From Geomesophilobacter sediminis (lineage in GTDB: Bacteria > Desulfobacterota > Desulfuromonadia > Geobacterales > Geobacteraceae): a DNA stretch of 64,000 nucleotides. The position numbers and the translations under genes are program-made. The DNA lies in NCBI RefSeq assembly GCF_016458275.1, contig NZ_JAEMHM010000015.1, positions 85,099 to 149,098 on the forward strand, given 5' to 3'. The notes under the pieces are model-generated. The model worked only from the letters and a program-made list of their open reading frames with translations. It had not been told where the DNA came from and searched no databases. Of the stretch, positions 42,878 to 51,589 are shown in pieces. Every line of letters starts with the position of its first letter. Position 1 is the first letter of the stretch.

Positions 42878-44209
42878 ATGCAAGATTTTAAAGACCTAGA
42901 CAAGCCGCACCAACGGCGCGGCACCCGTTCCGACATGGCACGTTCGTGCCGCTCCATCGCAGCCGAGATCAGTGAACCACCCGCCCAGAAAAAGCGCCTC
43001 CGGTACCTCCTGCCTGCCATCGCGCTCCTCTTGGCGGCGTACCCCATCTACTCCCTGATCACCTCCCCGACTCCGAAACAGAAGAAACCGGCGGTGACCG
43101 CATCGTCTCTTTCCGGTGTCGACCACTGGAGCTCCTTCAAGGTGGCCGCCCAGGCCCTCCCCGCAGCGCGCCTGGAGAACGGCAACTTCTGCGCTACGGT
43201 ACCCGGCGGTACGGTGGTCTATGCCATCGACGAACGGGTGCAGCAGCGGGTCGAGAAGGTGATGCGGGACATGAGGGTCCCCTATGCGGCACTGGTGGCG
43301 ATGGATCCCCGCACCGGGAAGATCCTGGCCGCCGCGGCCCACTCCACGGTCCAGCCGGGTTGGGAGGCGCGGGGTTGCTATGAGGTCTACCCGATGGCAT
43401 CGCTCTTCAAGATCGTGACTGCCACGGCCGCGCTGGAGCAGAGGAAGGTTTCGGCGGACACCCAGTTCGCCTACAACGGCAAACACACCTCGGAAAATCC
43501 GAAGTACTGGTTCGTACGGCCGGGACGGCACAACCAGCAGATGTCACTTTCGGTGGCGATGGGCAAGTCGGTGAACCCCGTCTTCGGACGGCTCGCCGGC
43601 GACGTGGTGGGAAGAGACCCGCTGCTCACCTACGCGCAGCGCTTCGGCTTCAACCAGGAAATCTTCCCGGGAACGCCGATCACCCCGAGCCGGGCTCCGG
43701 CGCCGGACAGCGTGGAGGCCCTGATGCGGATGGGAGCGGGGTTGAACCGCGAGGTCCGGGTCTCCCCGTATCACGCCGCGGCGATCATCGCCACGGTCGC
43801 CAACGGCGGGGTCATGATGGCCCCCTCGCTTGCCGCCGAGGTTAAGGACGCCAAAGGGGTTTCCCTCTTCAAGCAGCAGCCGCTGCCGCTGCGCCGGGTA
43901 ATGACTCCGGAAACGGCCTCGTCGCTGGCCCGGATGCTTTCCACGACGGTGGTGAGCGGCACCTCACGGAGGGCATTCCACGACCGGCGCGGCCGGCCCA
44001 TGTTCGGCTCGCTCAAGGTCGCGGCCAAGACCGGCTCCATCGACGGAAAGGACCCGTCGCTCCCCTCCGGCCACTACAGCTGGTTCGCGGCCTACGCCCC
44101 GATGGACGATCCGCAGATCGCCATCGCCGCGCTGGTCATCAACGAGAACAAGTGGCGCATCAAGGCGACCAACCTTGGCGAGCAGGCCATGGAGGCGTTT
44201 TTCAAGTAG
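42878..44209 (+). CDS. penicillin-binding transpeptidase, small FtsI/PbpA-like
   Basis: 443 residues with one N-terminal helix (about 42-62) and a transpeptidase domain with all three active-site motifs: S-x-x-K in MASLFK (Ser175), S-x-N in KSVNP (231-233) and K-T-G in VAAKTGS. It lacks the usual PBP dimerisation module, so it is shorter than FtsI or PBP2. Likely a monofunctional DD-transpeptidase in peptidoglycan synthesis. The ATG has GGAG only two bases upstream; ATG at codon 20 is an alternative. Separated from the YkgJ gene by 14 bp. Confidence 0.86.
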   Translation: MQDFKDLDKPHQRRGTRSDMARSCRSIAAEISEPPAQKKRLRYLLPAIALLLAAYPIYSLITSPTPKQKKPAVTASSLSGVDHWSSFKVAAQALPAARLENGNFCATVPGGTVVYAIDERVQQRVEKVMRDMRVPYAALVAMDPRTGKILAAAAHSTVQPGWEARGCYEVYPMASLFKIVTATAALEQRKVSADTQFAYNGKHTSENPKYWFVRPGRHNQQMSLSVAMGKSVNPVFGRLAGDVVGRDPLLTYAQRFGFNQEIFPGTPITPSRAPAPDSVEALMRMGAGLNREVRVSPYHAAAIIATVANGGVMMAPSLAAEVKDAKGVSLFKQQPLPLRRVMTPETASSLARMLSTTVVSGTSRRAFHDRRGRPMFGSLKVAAKTGSIDGKDPSLPSGHYSWFAAYAPMDDPQIAIAALVINENKWRIKATNLGEQAMEAFFK

Positions 44210-44223
44210 GGCCCGGAGGTCCG

Positions 44224-44451
44224 ATGGAGTGCCGAAGATGCGGCACCTGCTGCGTCGCCCCCGACATCAGCACCCTGGGGAAGCCCGCGGGAGAACGCTG
44301 CGTTCACCTTGACGACGGCTTGGGCTGCCGCATCTACGACGAGCGCCCCGCCGTCTGCCGCGGCTACCGCCCCGACGCGATCTGTCAGGAAATTGCCGCG
44401 CCGACGCTGGAGACCAGGGTGGCCCGCTACCGGGAACTGTTCGGGGTGTGA
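44224..44451 (+). CDS. YkgJ-type cysteine cluster protein, short
   Basis: 75 residues with a compact cysteine cluster (CRRCGTCC near the start, then ERCVHL, LGCRIYDERPAVCRGY) typical of the YkgJ/CxxCxxCC family, thought to bind zinc or an Fe-S cluster. Shorter than most members. GGAGG lies just upstream of ATG 44224. Probably translated from the transpeptidase transcript. Confidence 0.85.
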   Translation: MECRRCGTCCVAPDISTLGKPAGERCVHLDDGLGCRIYDERPAVCRGYRPDAICQEIAAPTLETRVARYRELFGV

Positions 44452-44525
44452 AGGTGAATTGCCCTGTTTCCGGGAGAAGGTGGCGGGGCAGCAAAGTCAC
44501 GATCTGGACATTGCCACCCAACGCA

Positions 44526-44566
44526 CGTCCCCTCCCCTTCAAGGGGAGGGACAGGGTGAGGATGGG
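44526..44566. repeat. CCCTC-type intergenic hairpin element
   Basis: CGTCCCCTCCCCTTCAAGG dyad followed by ACAGGGTGAGGATGGG; nearly identical to 50451-50491 and to the inverted copy at 30282. Confidence 0.75.
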
Positions 44567-44584
44567 ATTCAGCGGCAGAAACAG

Positions 44585-44617
44585 AAAAGGGGACCGGCAC
44601 GTGCTGAGCCAGTCCCC
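44585..44617 (-). terminator. terminator of lpxH
   Basis: Minus strand GGGGAC ... GTCCCC with inner GGC/GCC pairing and a TTTTCTGTTT tail, 18 bp past the stop. Confidence 0.8.
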
Positions 44618-44634
44618 TCGGTCGTTGGGCGGGG

Positions 44635-45351
44635 TTAGTCGACTTGGTACTTCTCCAGGGTGAAGGCGCCGTCCAGCCACTGGCCGTAGGAGAACTGGGT
44701 GATCCAATCCCCCAGTGCCAGCAGGGTCCGCTCCCCGTCCCGTTCCCAGAGGGGAAAATGGAAATGGCCGGTCACCACCGCGTGGCAGCCGGCGGCGAAA
44801 CGGCCCGCGGCGAAGGAACGGATCAGGCCGGGATAATCAAATTTGCGGCGCCGGACGCCGTGATGCCGGCTGCTCCGGCGGGACAGCCTTGCCGCGACGT
44901 CCGCCTTGAGCCGGGCCGGCAACAGGGTCAGAATGAGCCCGGCGGCAGCGCTGTGCAGGATCGCCCGCCAAACCCGGTACCGCGTATCGTCCGGGTTGAG
45001 CTGGTCGCCGTGACAGAGAAAGACCCTCTTCCCGCCGATCTCCACGACGCCTCCCGTCCCGTGCACCTCCGCCCCGATTTCTCTGCCGAAGTACCCGGCC
45101 AAATGAAAGTCGTGATTCCCCTCGAAGTAGACGATCCGCACCCCGCGCTGCCGCACCCGCTTCAGGCAGTCGATGATCGAGTCGTAGTGACGGTAGACCG
45201 GCTGGTCGCCGACCCAGAATTCGAAGAGGTCGCCCAGCAGGTAGAGGGTGTCGGTATCGGTGGGCAGGGTGTCGAGAAAGCGGATCAGCGCCCGGTAATT
45301 GGCGTCGGCGGGGGCTCTCAGATGGGCGTCGGCGAGGAAAATCTTGCGCAT
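44635..45351 (-). CDS. lpxH: UDP-2,3-diacylglucosamine diphosphatase (LpxH-like)
   Basis: 238 residues, calcineurin-like phosphoesterase. Metal motifs: FLADAHL (D-x-H), LLGDLFEFWVG, EGNHDFHL, FLCHGDQ and TGHFHFP. It splits UDP-2,3-diacylglucosamine to lipid X in lipid A synthesis at the inner membrane. GDLFEFW is a good LpxH marker. The GNHD motif differs from GNRD of the enteric enzyme, so a related phosphodiesterase is not excluded. ATG 45351 is the first codon of the conserved domain; the frame is open 40 codons further. Confidence 0.85.
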   Translation of the reverse strand: MRKIFLADAHLRAPADANYRALIRFLDTLPTDTDTLYLLGDLFEFWVGDQPVYRHYDSIIDCLKRVRQRGVRIVYFEGNHDFHLAGYFGREIGAEVHGTGGVVEIGGKRVFLCHGDQLNPDDTRYRVWRAILHSAAAGLILTLLPARLKADVAARLSRRSSRHHGVRRRKFDYPGLIRSFAAGRFAAGCHAVVTGHFHFPLWERDGERTLLALGDWITQFSYGQWLDGAFTLEKYQVD

Positions 45352-45572
45352 GGCGCCAATATATACAAAAATGGGGTTTGGGTCACGCAGAACCTTAATT
45401 AAAGACGAAGTTCGGGACCAGGGGCTAGTCAGGCATCCCTTCGATGCATCTCCTCCCCTGCCCCCTCGCAAATATCGATATCCGTGGAGTGGAGCAGACT
45501 GGGGCCAAGGTTATCCCTAGCCCCCAGTACCTGGCCCCTGGCCCCGGTTTACCTAAGCACCTAAGGACAACG

Positions 45573-46016
45573 ATGCACGCAATGCGCAATTTGGAAATCG
45601 TTTGGGAAGACCTTCTCGAGGCCTTCGAAAACCCCGACCCGGACCTGGTCTACTTTCTGGACCGGGAAACCGGCGAGGTCTTCTCGGTTCCCGCCGAGTT
45701 TGACGACGATCCCATCTGGGACGAGGTCGAGCTCCAGGAGGAACGCTATCTGGAGATCCCTCCCTTCGATTACGGCCAGGAGCGCCAGATGATCCACGCC
45801 TTCATCCAAAACGTGGAGAACGAGGGGCTCAAGGGGATGCTGGTACGCGCCTTCATCGGGAAAAGCCATTTCGCACGCCTCTCCGAGATCCTCTCTTTCT
45901 ATCCGGAAGAGCAGGAACGGTTCCACTCCATGAAAGAAGAGCTGCTGACCGGCCGCGCCGGTGAGTGGCTCGAAGAGCACGACATCTTCCCACCCGAACG
46001 CCCGGAGCAGTATTAG
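45573..46016 (+). CDS. UPF0158 family protein
   Basis: 147 residues, acidic, with DLVYFLDRETGEVFSVPAEFDDD and SFYPEEQERFHSMKEE, matching the UPF0158 family of unknown function. ATG 45573 follows AAGGA; ATG 45582 is an alternative. A non-coding 220-bp stretch precedes it. It ends 10 bp before the AI-2E-type transporter gene and probably shares its transcript. Confidence 0.8.
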   Translation: MHAMRNLEIVWEDLLEAFENPDPDLVYFLDRETGEVFSVPAEFDDDPIWDEVELQEERYLEIPPFDYGQERQMIHAFIQNVENEGLKGMLVRAFIGKSHFARLSEILSFYPEEQERFHSMKEELLTGRAGEWLEEHDIFPPERPEQY

Positions 46017-46026
46017 AGGAGATCCG

Positions 46027-47073
46027 ATGCCCTACCAAACCAATGCCGCCGGACGGACCGTCGTGGTTGTGCTCCTGGGGGCTACCGTGTATGCAATCGG
46101 CCATGCCCTGCGGCACACGACCTCCTGCTTTCTCCTCTCCTTCGTGATCGCGTACCTCCTCGATCCGTTGGTCGCCTATCTCGAGGGGAAGAAGCTCTCC
46201 CGCACCCACAGCATCATCGTGGTTTACGTCGCACTCACCGTGGTGTCGTTCTTCGCGACGGCGGTATTGGTCCCGCTGGTGACCAGCCAGTGGCAGGCGA
46301 TGATTCCCTCGCTGCCGATGTATGTAAAGAAAGCCAAGGCGCTGGGGCTGGAAATCCAGGGACGCTTCTACGGCGCCGAGGAATGGCGCTGGCTTTACGA
46401 CCAGGCGATGGACAACGTCGACCAGGTGGTCTCCCAGATGGGGACCTTGGCCTATTCCGCCGCGGCGAGCGTCGTCTTCAACATCTTCAACGTGGTGCTC
46501 GCGCCGATCCTCGTTTTCTTCATGCTGCATTACAAGGAGAAGATCAAAGAGACTGCGGCCGGATTTCTCCCAGCCAAGCAACGCTCCGCGGTGATCCACC
46601 TCGGCAACGAGATCAACGAGAGCATCGGCGGCTATTTGCGGGGCCAGGTCATCGTCTCCGCGATCGTCGCCATCCTATCCAGCGCGGCCCTCATGGCACT
46701 GGACGTCGACTATCCCATCTTCAACGGGATCTTCGCCGGGGTGGCCTCCGTGCTTCCCTTCATCGGGGTCATCATCGCCACCATCCCGCCCCTGTTCTTC
46801 GCCTATCTCAAATTCCAGAGCGCCCTGGCCCTGGTCAAGGTGGTGGTCTGTTTCGCCGTCATCTATTTCCTCGAGGGATACCTGGTGAAGCCGCTGGTCT
46901 TCCGCCGCTCGATGGACCTCAACCCCCTGCTGACCATCATCATGGTGATGGCACTCGGCGAGCTCTTCGGGTTCTGGGGAATCATCCTGGCCATCCCGGT
47001 CGCCGCGGCACTCAAGCTCCTGTCCGAAGCCTGGAAGCGCGGCGACTTTAAGGCAATGGGCAGCGAGCAATGA
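46027..47073 (+). CDS. AI-2E/PurR-type transporter family membrane protein
   Basis: 348 residues with seven or eight transmembrane helices and the family block SIGGYLRGQVIVSAIVAILS, GVASVLPFIGVIIATIPP and LVKPLVFRRSMDLNPLLTI. Members include the E. coli autoinducer-2 exporter TqsA and Na+/H+ antiporter-like proteins; substrate here unknown. ATG 46027 follows GAGGAG. Confidence 0.9.
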   Translation: MPYQTNAAGRTVVVVLLGATVYAIGHALRHTTSCFLLSFVIAYLLDPLVAYLEGKKLSRTHSIIVVYVALTVVSFFATAVLVPLVTSQWQAMIPSLPMYVKKAKALGLEIQGRFYGAEEWRWLYDQAMDNVDQVVSQMGTLAYSAAASVVFNIFNVVLAPILVFFMLHYKEKIKETAAGFLPAKQRSAVIHLGNEINESIGGYLRGQVIVSAIVAILSSAALMALDVDYPIFNGIFAGVASVLPFIGVIIATIPPLFFAYLKFQSALALVKVVVCFAVIYFLEGYLVKPLVFRRSMDLNPLLTIIMVMALGELFGFWGIILAIPVAAALKLLSEAWKRGDFKAMGSEQ

Positions 47074-47245
47074 GCAAAGTGCAGTAGTCATCCGTTAGCG
47101 CTCACACTCAATAACTGCCCTCCACACCACGATCACCTGCCTTCCGATACCGGCTCTACACCTGCTCTTTGCTCAATGCTTTTGCTCTTTGCTCATCGCT
47201 CATGGTAGAATCCTTCCGTGGATTTTTGGGCACCCGAAGGTGACT

Positions 47246-47773
47246 ATGAAAGCTACCGAAAACACATTTAAGGGCTCGACCAAGGCAGCCGGCGAGGCGC
47301 TGATCATTCTTTTGTTCTCGGCCTTGGTCGGCATCTCATGGAACCACACGCTTCTGCTCAAAGCATGGAAAGGCGAGGCGACCGGCCCGGCCGCCGGGAC
47401 CACACCGGCGGTCGCCACGGCCGCGGCCGAAGATCCCATGCCCCTGGGCCTCGAGCAGGCGAAGGAGCTTTTCAACGCCGGCGACACGCTCTTCATCGAC
47501 GCGCGCGACCGCGGTGCCTTCGCTTCGGGTCATCTGAAGGGGGCCGTGAGCCTGCCGCTGGCTGATGCCAAGCAGCGTGGCAAAATCGCCCTGCCGCCCC
47601 GGGTGACTCCGAAAACCACCGTCATCACCTACTGCAACGGCTTTTCCTGCCACGACTCGATGGAACTGGGAAAGATACTCCTGAAGGCGGGGTATACCAC
47701 GGTGTACGTCTATGAAGGGGGGTTCCCGGAGTGGCGTGACGCCGGTTACCCGGTGGAGAAGGGGGGAGCATGA
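47246..47773 (+). CDS. membrane-anchored rhodanese domain protein
   Basis: 175 residues with one N-terminal helix (about 15-35) and a rhodanese domain with the active-site Cys in ITYCNGFSCHDS. The domain should face the periplasm. Overlaps the DoxX/MauE gene by 4 bp (ATGA). Unlike the fusion at 26170, the catalytic Cys is kept. Possible role in thiol or sulfur handling in the envelope. Confidence 0.88.
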   Translation: MKATENTFKGSTKAAGEALIILLFSALVGISWNHTLLLKAWKGEATGPAAGTTPAVATAAAEDPMPLGLEQAKELFNAGDTLFIDARDRGAFASGHLKGAVSLPLADAKQRGKIALPPRVTPKTTVITYCNGFSCHDSMELGKILLKAGYTTVYVYEGGFPEWRDAGYPVEKGGA

Positions 47774-48255
47774 GCGGAGTGAAACGGTACCTGCCGGTGG
47801 TGGTGAGGGTCGCTTTGGGCGCGGTTTTCGTCTACGCCGGCGTCACCAAGATCGCCGATCCGGTCGGGTTTGCCGGCTCGATCGCCGCATACCAGGTTCT
47901 GCCGTATTTCCCGAGCTATCTCGTTGCCGCGGTGCTGCCGTGGGTCGAGCTCTTTTCCGGGCTCCTGATTCTTTCGGGGTATCGGGTGAAGGCGGGGGCC
48001 CTGGTGATCGGGGCGCTCAATCTCATCTTCATTGCTGCCCTTGCCTCGGCTGCCGTCCGCGGACTCGACATCGACTGCGGCTGCTTCAAAGAGGGGGGGG
48101 CGAAAGTCTCGCCGCTTCTTGCGCTGCTGCGTGACCTGGTATTTCTGGCCATGACCGCGGTGGTGCTGACCACCGGGGAAAAAGCACCCCCGGAGCCGGG
48201 CGGATCCGCCGGTCACCCCTGCGACTGTACCGAAACGTCGGGCAACCAGATGTAA
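47770..48255 (+). CDS. DoxX/MauE family membrane protein
   Basis: 161 residues, four transmembrane helices, with the family pattern VVRVALGAVFVYAGVTKI and a CGCF motif in LDIDCGCFKEGG, as in MauE/DoxX redox membrane proteins. Pairs with the rhodanese gene by ATGA overlap, so a thiol-redox function is plausible. Its last 43 bp overlap the 3' end of the convergent PAS kinase. The tail adds a C-D-C near the C-terminus (HPCDCTE). Confidence 0.86.
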   Translation: MSGVKRYLPVVVRVALGAVFVYAGVTKIADPVGFAGSIAAYQVLPYFPSYLVAAVLPWVELFSGLLILSGYRVKAGALVIGALNLIFIAALASAAVRGLDIDCGCFKEGGAKVSPLLALLRDLVFLAMTAVVLTTGEKAPPEPGGSAGHPCDCTETSGNQM

Positions 48256-49583
48256 ATGGCAGCGCCTTTCCCCAATTCCCCTTCCGCCCATACCGTCCCG
48301 CCGTGCCGCAAGACCACCCGCTCCACCGTCGCCAGGCCGATCCCGTTTCCGGAGAAACCGCGTGAGTTGGGCAACCTCTTAAACGGTGCGAAAAGCAGGC
48401 TTTTGTCCTCCATCGCGAAACCGATGCCGTTGTCCCGCACGAAAATGGCCTTTTTCCCCTGCGCCTCCACGAAGCCGAATTCGATACGCGGAGTCGCTAC
48501 GTCCCGGGTGTATTTCCAGGCGTTTTCCAGCAGGTTCCTCAGGGCGAGCTTCAGCAGGTAACGGTCCGCCGGCACCGTCACGTGCGGAGTCACCGCGAAT
48601 TCCACCTTCCGGTCCATATCCTGCTGCAGCAGGTTCAAACCGATCTCCTGCGCCATCTCACTTACATCCACCGGCTCCAGCTGCATCCCCCGCCGCGAGA
48701 CCTGGGACAGGGTCAGCATCGCCTCGATCAACTCCTCCATCGCCTGGCAGGAATCGCCGATCACCTGCACGGCAAAGCAGGCATCCGGCTGCCCCTGACC
48801 GTGGCAGGCGTCCTCCAGGACCTGGTGGGCGGTGCTGATCTGGGTGATGAAGGAACGGAGATCGTGGGAGAGCGAATAGCTGAAGGCTTCCAGTTCCCGA
48901 TTGGCGTGGGTCAGTTTGTCGGCGCGTTGCTCCAGCTCCTTGTTGAGCTCGCTGATTTCCGTCTCGACCCGCTTTCGCTCACTGATGTCGCGGATGGCCT
49001 CGATCCCGGCCACGATGGCCCCAGAGGGATCGCGTAGCGGCGTGGAGACGACCTCGATCCAAAGCGGCCCCTGCCGGACGGCGTTTTGCACCTCCCGGCG
49101 GTGGGAAAGACCGTCCTGAAACGACTGCTTGAGATGGCACCCTTCGCAGACCGACGGCTGGTGCTGGTAGGCCGCGTAGCAGTACTCGCCGATATGGTCT
49201 CCGACCAACTGCTGGTGGGCGCGGTTCTGATAGAGGATCCGGTAGTCGGTATCCTGGATGCTGATCGCATCGCCGACCGCGTCCATGAATGCCTGGCTGC
49301 GCTGCTTTTCGTACTCGGCCAGTTGCAACGCCTCGCTGAGTTGACGCTGCTGGGAATCGAGACGGTCCATGTACCGCGCTATGTAGAGGAGAAGGATGAG
49401 CTGAAAGGTGATGAAAAAGCCGCGCAGGGTAATTTCGTGCCGGTCGGGATGAAGCACCTGTTCCAGGAAGGTGCCGCTTTCGAAGTAGGCATCGACCGCG
49501 GAGTCGACGAACCAGGCCAAAAGGATGAGCATGATACCGACCGAGACGATCTTGCTCTTCATGAGTGTTCTGGCCAATGGCAT
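48213..49583 (-). CDS. membrane PAS histidine kinase with CxxCH in its PAS domain
   Basis: 456 residues: two N-terminal helices (about 10-28 and 50-72), a PAS domain, a coiled segment, HisKA-like phosphoacceptor (FSYSLSHDLRSF) and HATPase (NLLENAWKY, DNGIGF, GNGIGLATVERVV), phytochrome-kinase type. The PAS domain contains CEGCH; whether it binds heme is doubtful since PAS should be cytoplasmic. No response regulator is adjacent. ATG 49583 has GGAG five bases upstream. Overlaps the DoxX gene by 43 bp, tail to tail. Confidence 0.87.
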   Translation of the reverse strand: MPLARTLMKSKIVSVGIMLILLAWFVDSAVDAYFESGTFLEQVLHPDRHEITLRGFFITFQLILLLYIARYMDRLDSQQRQLSEALQLAEYEKQRSQAFMDAVGDAISIQDTDYRILYQNRAHQQLVGDHIGEYCYAAYQHQPSVCEGCHLKQSFQDGLSHRREVQNAVRQGPLWIEVVSTPLRDPSGAIVAGIEAIRDISERKRVETEISELNKELEQRADKLTHANRELEAFSYSLSHDLRSFITQISTAHQVLEDACHGQGQPDACFAVQVIGDSCQAMEELIEAMLTLSQVSRRGMQLEPVDVSEMAQEIGLNLLQQDMDRKVEFAVTPHVTVPADRYLLKLALRNLLENAWKYTRDVATPRIEFGFVEAQGKKAIFVRDNGIGFAMEDKSLLFAPFKRLPNSRGFSGNGIGLATVERVVLRHGGTVWAEGELGKGAAIYIWLPDVSVQSQG

Positions 49584-49672
49584 CGCAGCTCCAGGGGGGG
49601 AGGGTTCGTGCACCACGTTTTAGCACCGTCGCCGAAAAAAAACAACACCTTACACGGTAACGTTTACGTTAG

Positions 49673-49684
49673 AATCAGCTGATT
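49673..49684. promoter_or_regulatory. perfect 12-bp palindrome AATCAGCTGATT
   Basis: Lies between the PAS kinase and plsY, next to another dyad (TAACG-TTTA-CGTTA, 49658-49671). Possible operators for the divergent genes; binding factor unknown. Confidence 0.3.
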
Positions 49685-49726
49685 GCGTAAGGAGCCTCCC
49701 GACCGCGGAATCGCGCCCGCCACATC

Positions 49727-49755
49727 TTGATGTTTGTTTTGAAATAGGCTAGGAT
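49727..49755 (+). promoter_or_regulatory. predicted promoter of plsY
   Basis: TTGATG (49727-49732), 17-bp spacer, TAGGAT (49750-49755), about 37 bp before the start codon. Confidence 0.55.
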
Positions 49756-49791
49756 GGGCAGTCTTTTTACAAGCATCAACGGAGCCTGCTT

Positions 49792-50370
49792 TTGAAAGAA
49801 ATCCTCTTCGTACTCTGTGCCTACCTCCTCGGGTCCATCCCTACCGGACTGCTGCTCGGCAAGGCATTCGGCATCGACATCAGAAAACAGGGGAGCGGCA
49901 ACATCGGCGCCACCAACGTCTACCGCACCGCCGGCAAGAAGCTCGGCATCCTCACCCTGCTGGGCGACTGCCTCAAGGGACTCCTCCCGGTCCTGATCGC
50001 CCGCGCCGCCGGGCTTTCCGAGGCGATGATCGCCGGGGTTGCACTGGCAGCATTTCTGGGGCACGTCTACACGGTCTTTCTCGGGTTCAAAGGTGGCAAG
50101 GGGGTGGCGACCGCACTGGGGGTCTTCCTCGGGATCTCGCCGCTAGCGATCCTCCTGGCCCTGGCGGTCTTCGTCCCGGTCCTTTACAAGTGGCGCTACG
50201 TATCCCTTGCCTCGATCACCGCCGCGGGAGTCGCTCCCCTGGCGGTAGCCGTGATCGAGCAGCGCGTCGAACCTACCGCCATGGCCCTGGTGATCTCTTT
50301 CATCGTCGTCTGGCGCCACCGCGAAAACATCGCCCGGCTCCGCGCCGGGACCGAGAACGCCTTCCGGTAA
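49792..50370 (+). CDS. plsY: acyl-phosphate glycerol-3-phosphate acyltransferase PlsY
   Basis: 192 residues, polytopic inner-membrane enzyme that acylates glycerol-3-phosphate in the first step of phospholipid synthesis. Three family motifs: GSIPTGLLLGK, GSGNIGATNVYR and FKGGKGVATALGVF. The start is TTG 49792, with GGAG about seven bases upstream. Followed by a terminator shared with rpoH. Confidence 0.94.
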   Translation: MKEILFVLCAYLLGSIPTGLLLGKAFGIDIRKQGSGNIGATNVYRTAGKKLGILTLLGDCLKGLLPVLIARAAGLSEAMIAGVALAAFLGHVYTVFLGFKGGKGVATALGVFLGISPLAILLALAVFVPVLYKWRYVSLASITAAGVAPLAVAVIEQRVEPTAMALVISFIVVWRHRENIARLRAGTENAFR

Positions 50371-50395
50371 CCGAAACGGTTCATTGCTGGCAAAA

Positions 50396-50436
50396 TAAAA
50401 CGGGCGTCCCAAAACTGGGATGCCCGTTTTCTTTTT
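50396..50436. terminator. bidirectional terminator between plsY and rpoH
   Basis: CGGGC-G-TCCC ... GGGA-T-GCCCG flanked by AAAA on the left and TTTTCTTTTT on the right. Confidence 0.88.
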
Positions 50437-50450
50437 ATTCTTAGGCAGCA

Positions 50451-50491
50451 CGTCCCCTCCCCCTCAAGGGGAGGGACCGGGTGAGGATGGG
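50451..50491. repeat. CCCTC-type intergenic hairpin element
   Basis: CGTCCCCTCCCCCTCAAGG dyad and GACCGGGTGAGGATGGGG, immediately before the rpoH stop codon region. Confidence 0.75.
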
Positions 50492-50493
50492 GT

Positions 50494-51357
50494 CTACGCC
50501 GCTTCCCGCTCAATCACCATCGGGGTGAGCAGCCGCTTCATCTTCTTGAGCGCCCCTTCCTCGATCTGGCGCACCCGCTCGCGGGAGATGGAGAAATGGT
50601 CGGCGATTTCCTGCAGGGTCATCGGATTGTCCGCCGTCACGCGATGCTCGATGACGTAGCGCTCCTTCTCGTTGAGAAGCTTAAGCGCCGCGGCCACCCC
50701 CTGTTCCAGGACCACGCTCTCCTCGTGCTCCGCGAGCATCTCTTCCTGGTTCTGGCGCAAATCCGGAAGGCTTTCCAGGAAGGTTGCCCCCTCCCCTTCG
50801 AACATCTGCGCGTCCAGCGAAAGTTCGCCGCGCATCCGCTGTTCCATTTCCTGCGCCTCGCCGTCTTTCACATCGAGGGAGAGCGCGGTGGCGTGCAGGT
50901 CTTCCTCGCCGGTGAGGCTCATGATCGCCTGCTTGGCCTGGTTCAGCTTGAAGAAGAGCTTGCGCTGCGCCTGGGTGGTGCCGATCTTCAACAGGCTCCA
51001 GGCGGAGATGATGTGATTCTGGATGTAGGCCCGGATCCACCAGACCGCGTAGGAGATGAGGCGCACCCCCTTCATCGGGTCGAACTTGCGCACCGCCATC
51101 ATCAAACCGATATTCCCCTCCTGGATCAGGTCCAGCATCTTCATGCCGTAGGAGCGGTACTCGCCGGCAATCTTCACCACGAAGCGAAGGTTCGCGGTGA
51201 TCAGCCGGTGGGCCGCTTCCAGGTCTCCCTCCCTGCGGAACTTGAGGGCCAGATCGTGCTCCTCCTCTGCCGACAGGAGCGGGAAACGGTTTATCTCTGC
51301 GAGGTACAGGGTAAGGTTGTCTACCGGTACCGGCATCGAAAGGTTCATTGCAGTCAT
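50494..51357 (-). CDS. rpoH: heat-shock sigma factor RpoH (sigma-32)
   Basis: 287 residues, sigma-70 group 3. Region 2 has IQEGNIGLMMAVRKFDP and YAVWWIRAYIQNHI; the RpoH box QRKLFFKLN (131-139) marks sigma-32 specifically; region 4 ends in a helix-turn-helix (TLQEIADHFSISRERVRQIE). It directs RNA polymerase to heat-shock genes, probably including clpB. ATG 51357 lies eight bases after GGAGG. A perfect CIRCE element sits between its predicted promoter and the gene, so HrcA should repress it. Confidence 0.95.
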   Translation of the reverse strand: MTAMNLSMPVPVDNLTLYLAEINRFPLLSAEEEHDLALKFRREGDLEAAHRLITANLRFVVKIAGEYRSYGMKMLDLIQEGNIGLMMAVRKFDPMKGVRLISYAVWWIRAYIQNHIISAWSLLKIGTTQAQRKLFFKLNQAKQAIMSLTGEEDLHATALSLDVKDGEAQEMEQRMRGELSLDAQMFEGEGATFLESLPDLRQNQEEMLAEHEESVVLEQGVAAALKLLNEKERYVIEHRVTADNPMTLQEIADHFSISRERVRQIEEGALKKMKRLLTPMVIEREAA

Positions 51358-51391
51358 TCTCGTTACCTCCATCTGCACATTTAGGATGCAG

Positions 51392-51418
51392 TTAGCACTC
51401 GACAGAGATGAGTGCTAA
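51392..51418. promoter_or_regulatory. CIRCE operator (HrcA binding site)
   Basis: Perfect consensus: TTAGCACTC (51392-51400), 9-bp spacer, GAGTGCTAA (51410-51418). Located just downstream of the predicted rpoH -10, where HrcA would block transcription. Confidence 0.96.
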
Positions 51419-51421
51419 TAG

Positions 51422-51450
51422 AATATAGCAACTCGCCCTCCAAAAATCAA
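51422..51450 (-). promoter_or_regulatory. predicted sigma-70 promoter of rpoH
   Basis: Minus strand: TTGATT (51450-51445), 17-bp spacer, TATATT (51427-51422), immediately followed by CIRCE. Confidence 0.75.
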
Positions 51451-51589
51451 GGGAGCCGGAATGGGAAAAAAAAGGCGCGCTTTTCCGGCGGTTAAATTCC
51501 TTGCCGGTGGGGCGCCAAATGTGGTACAGGAACAGGTCATACCCAAAAACCGACGCTTGCCGCGCCGAAGAATCGGAGGTTTAAGCCGT

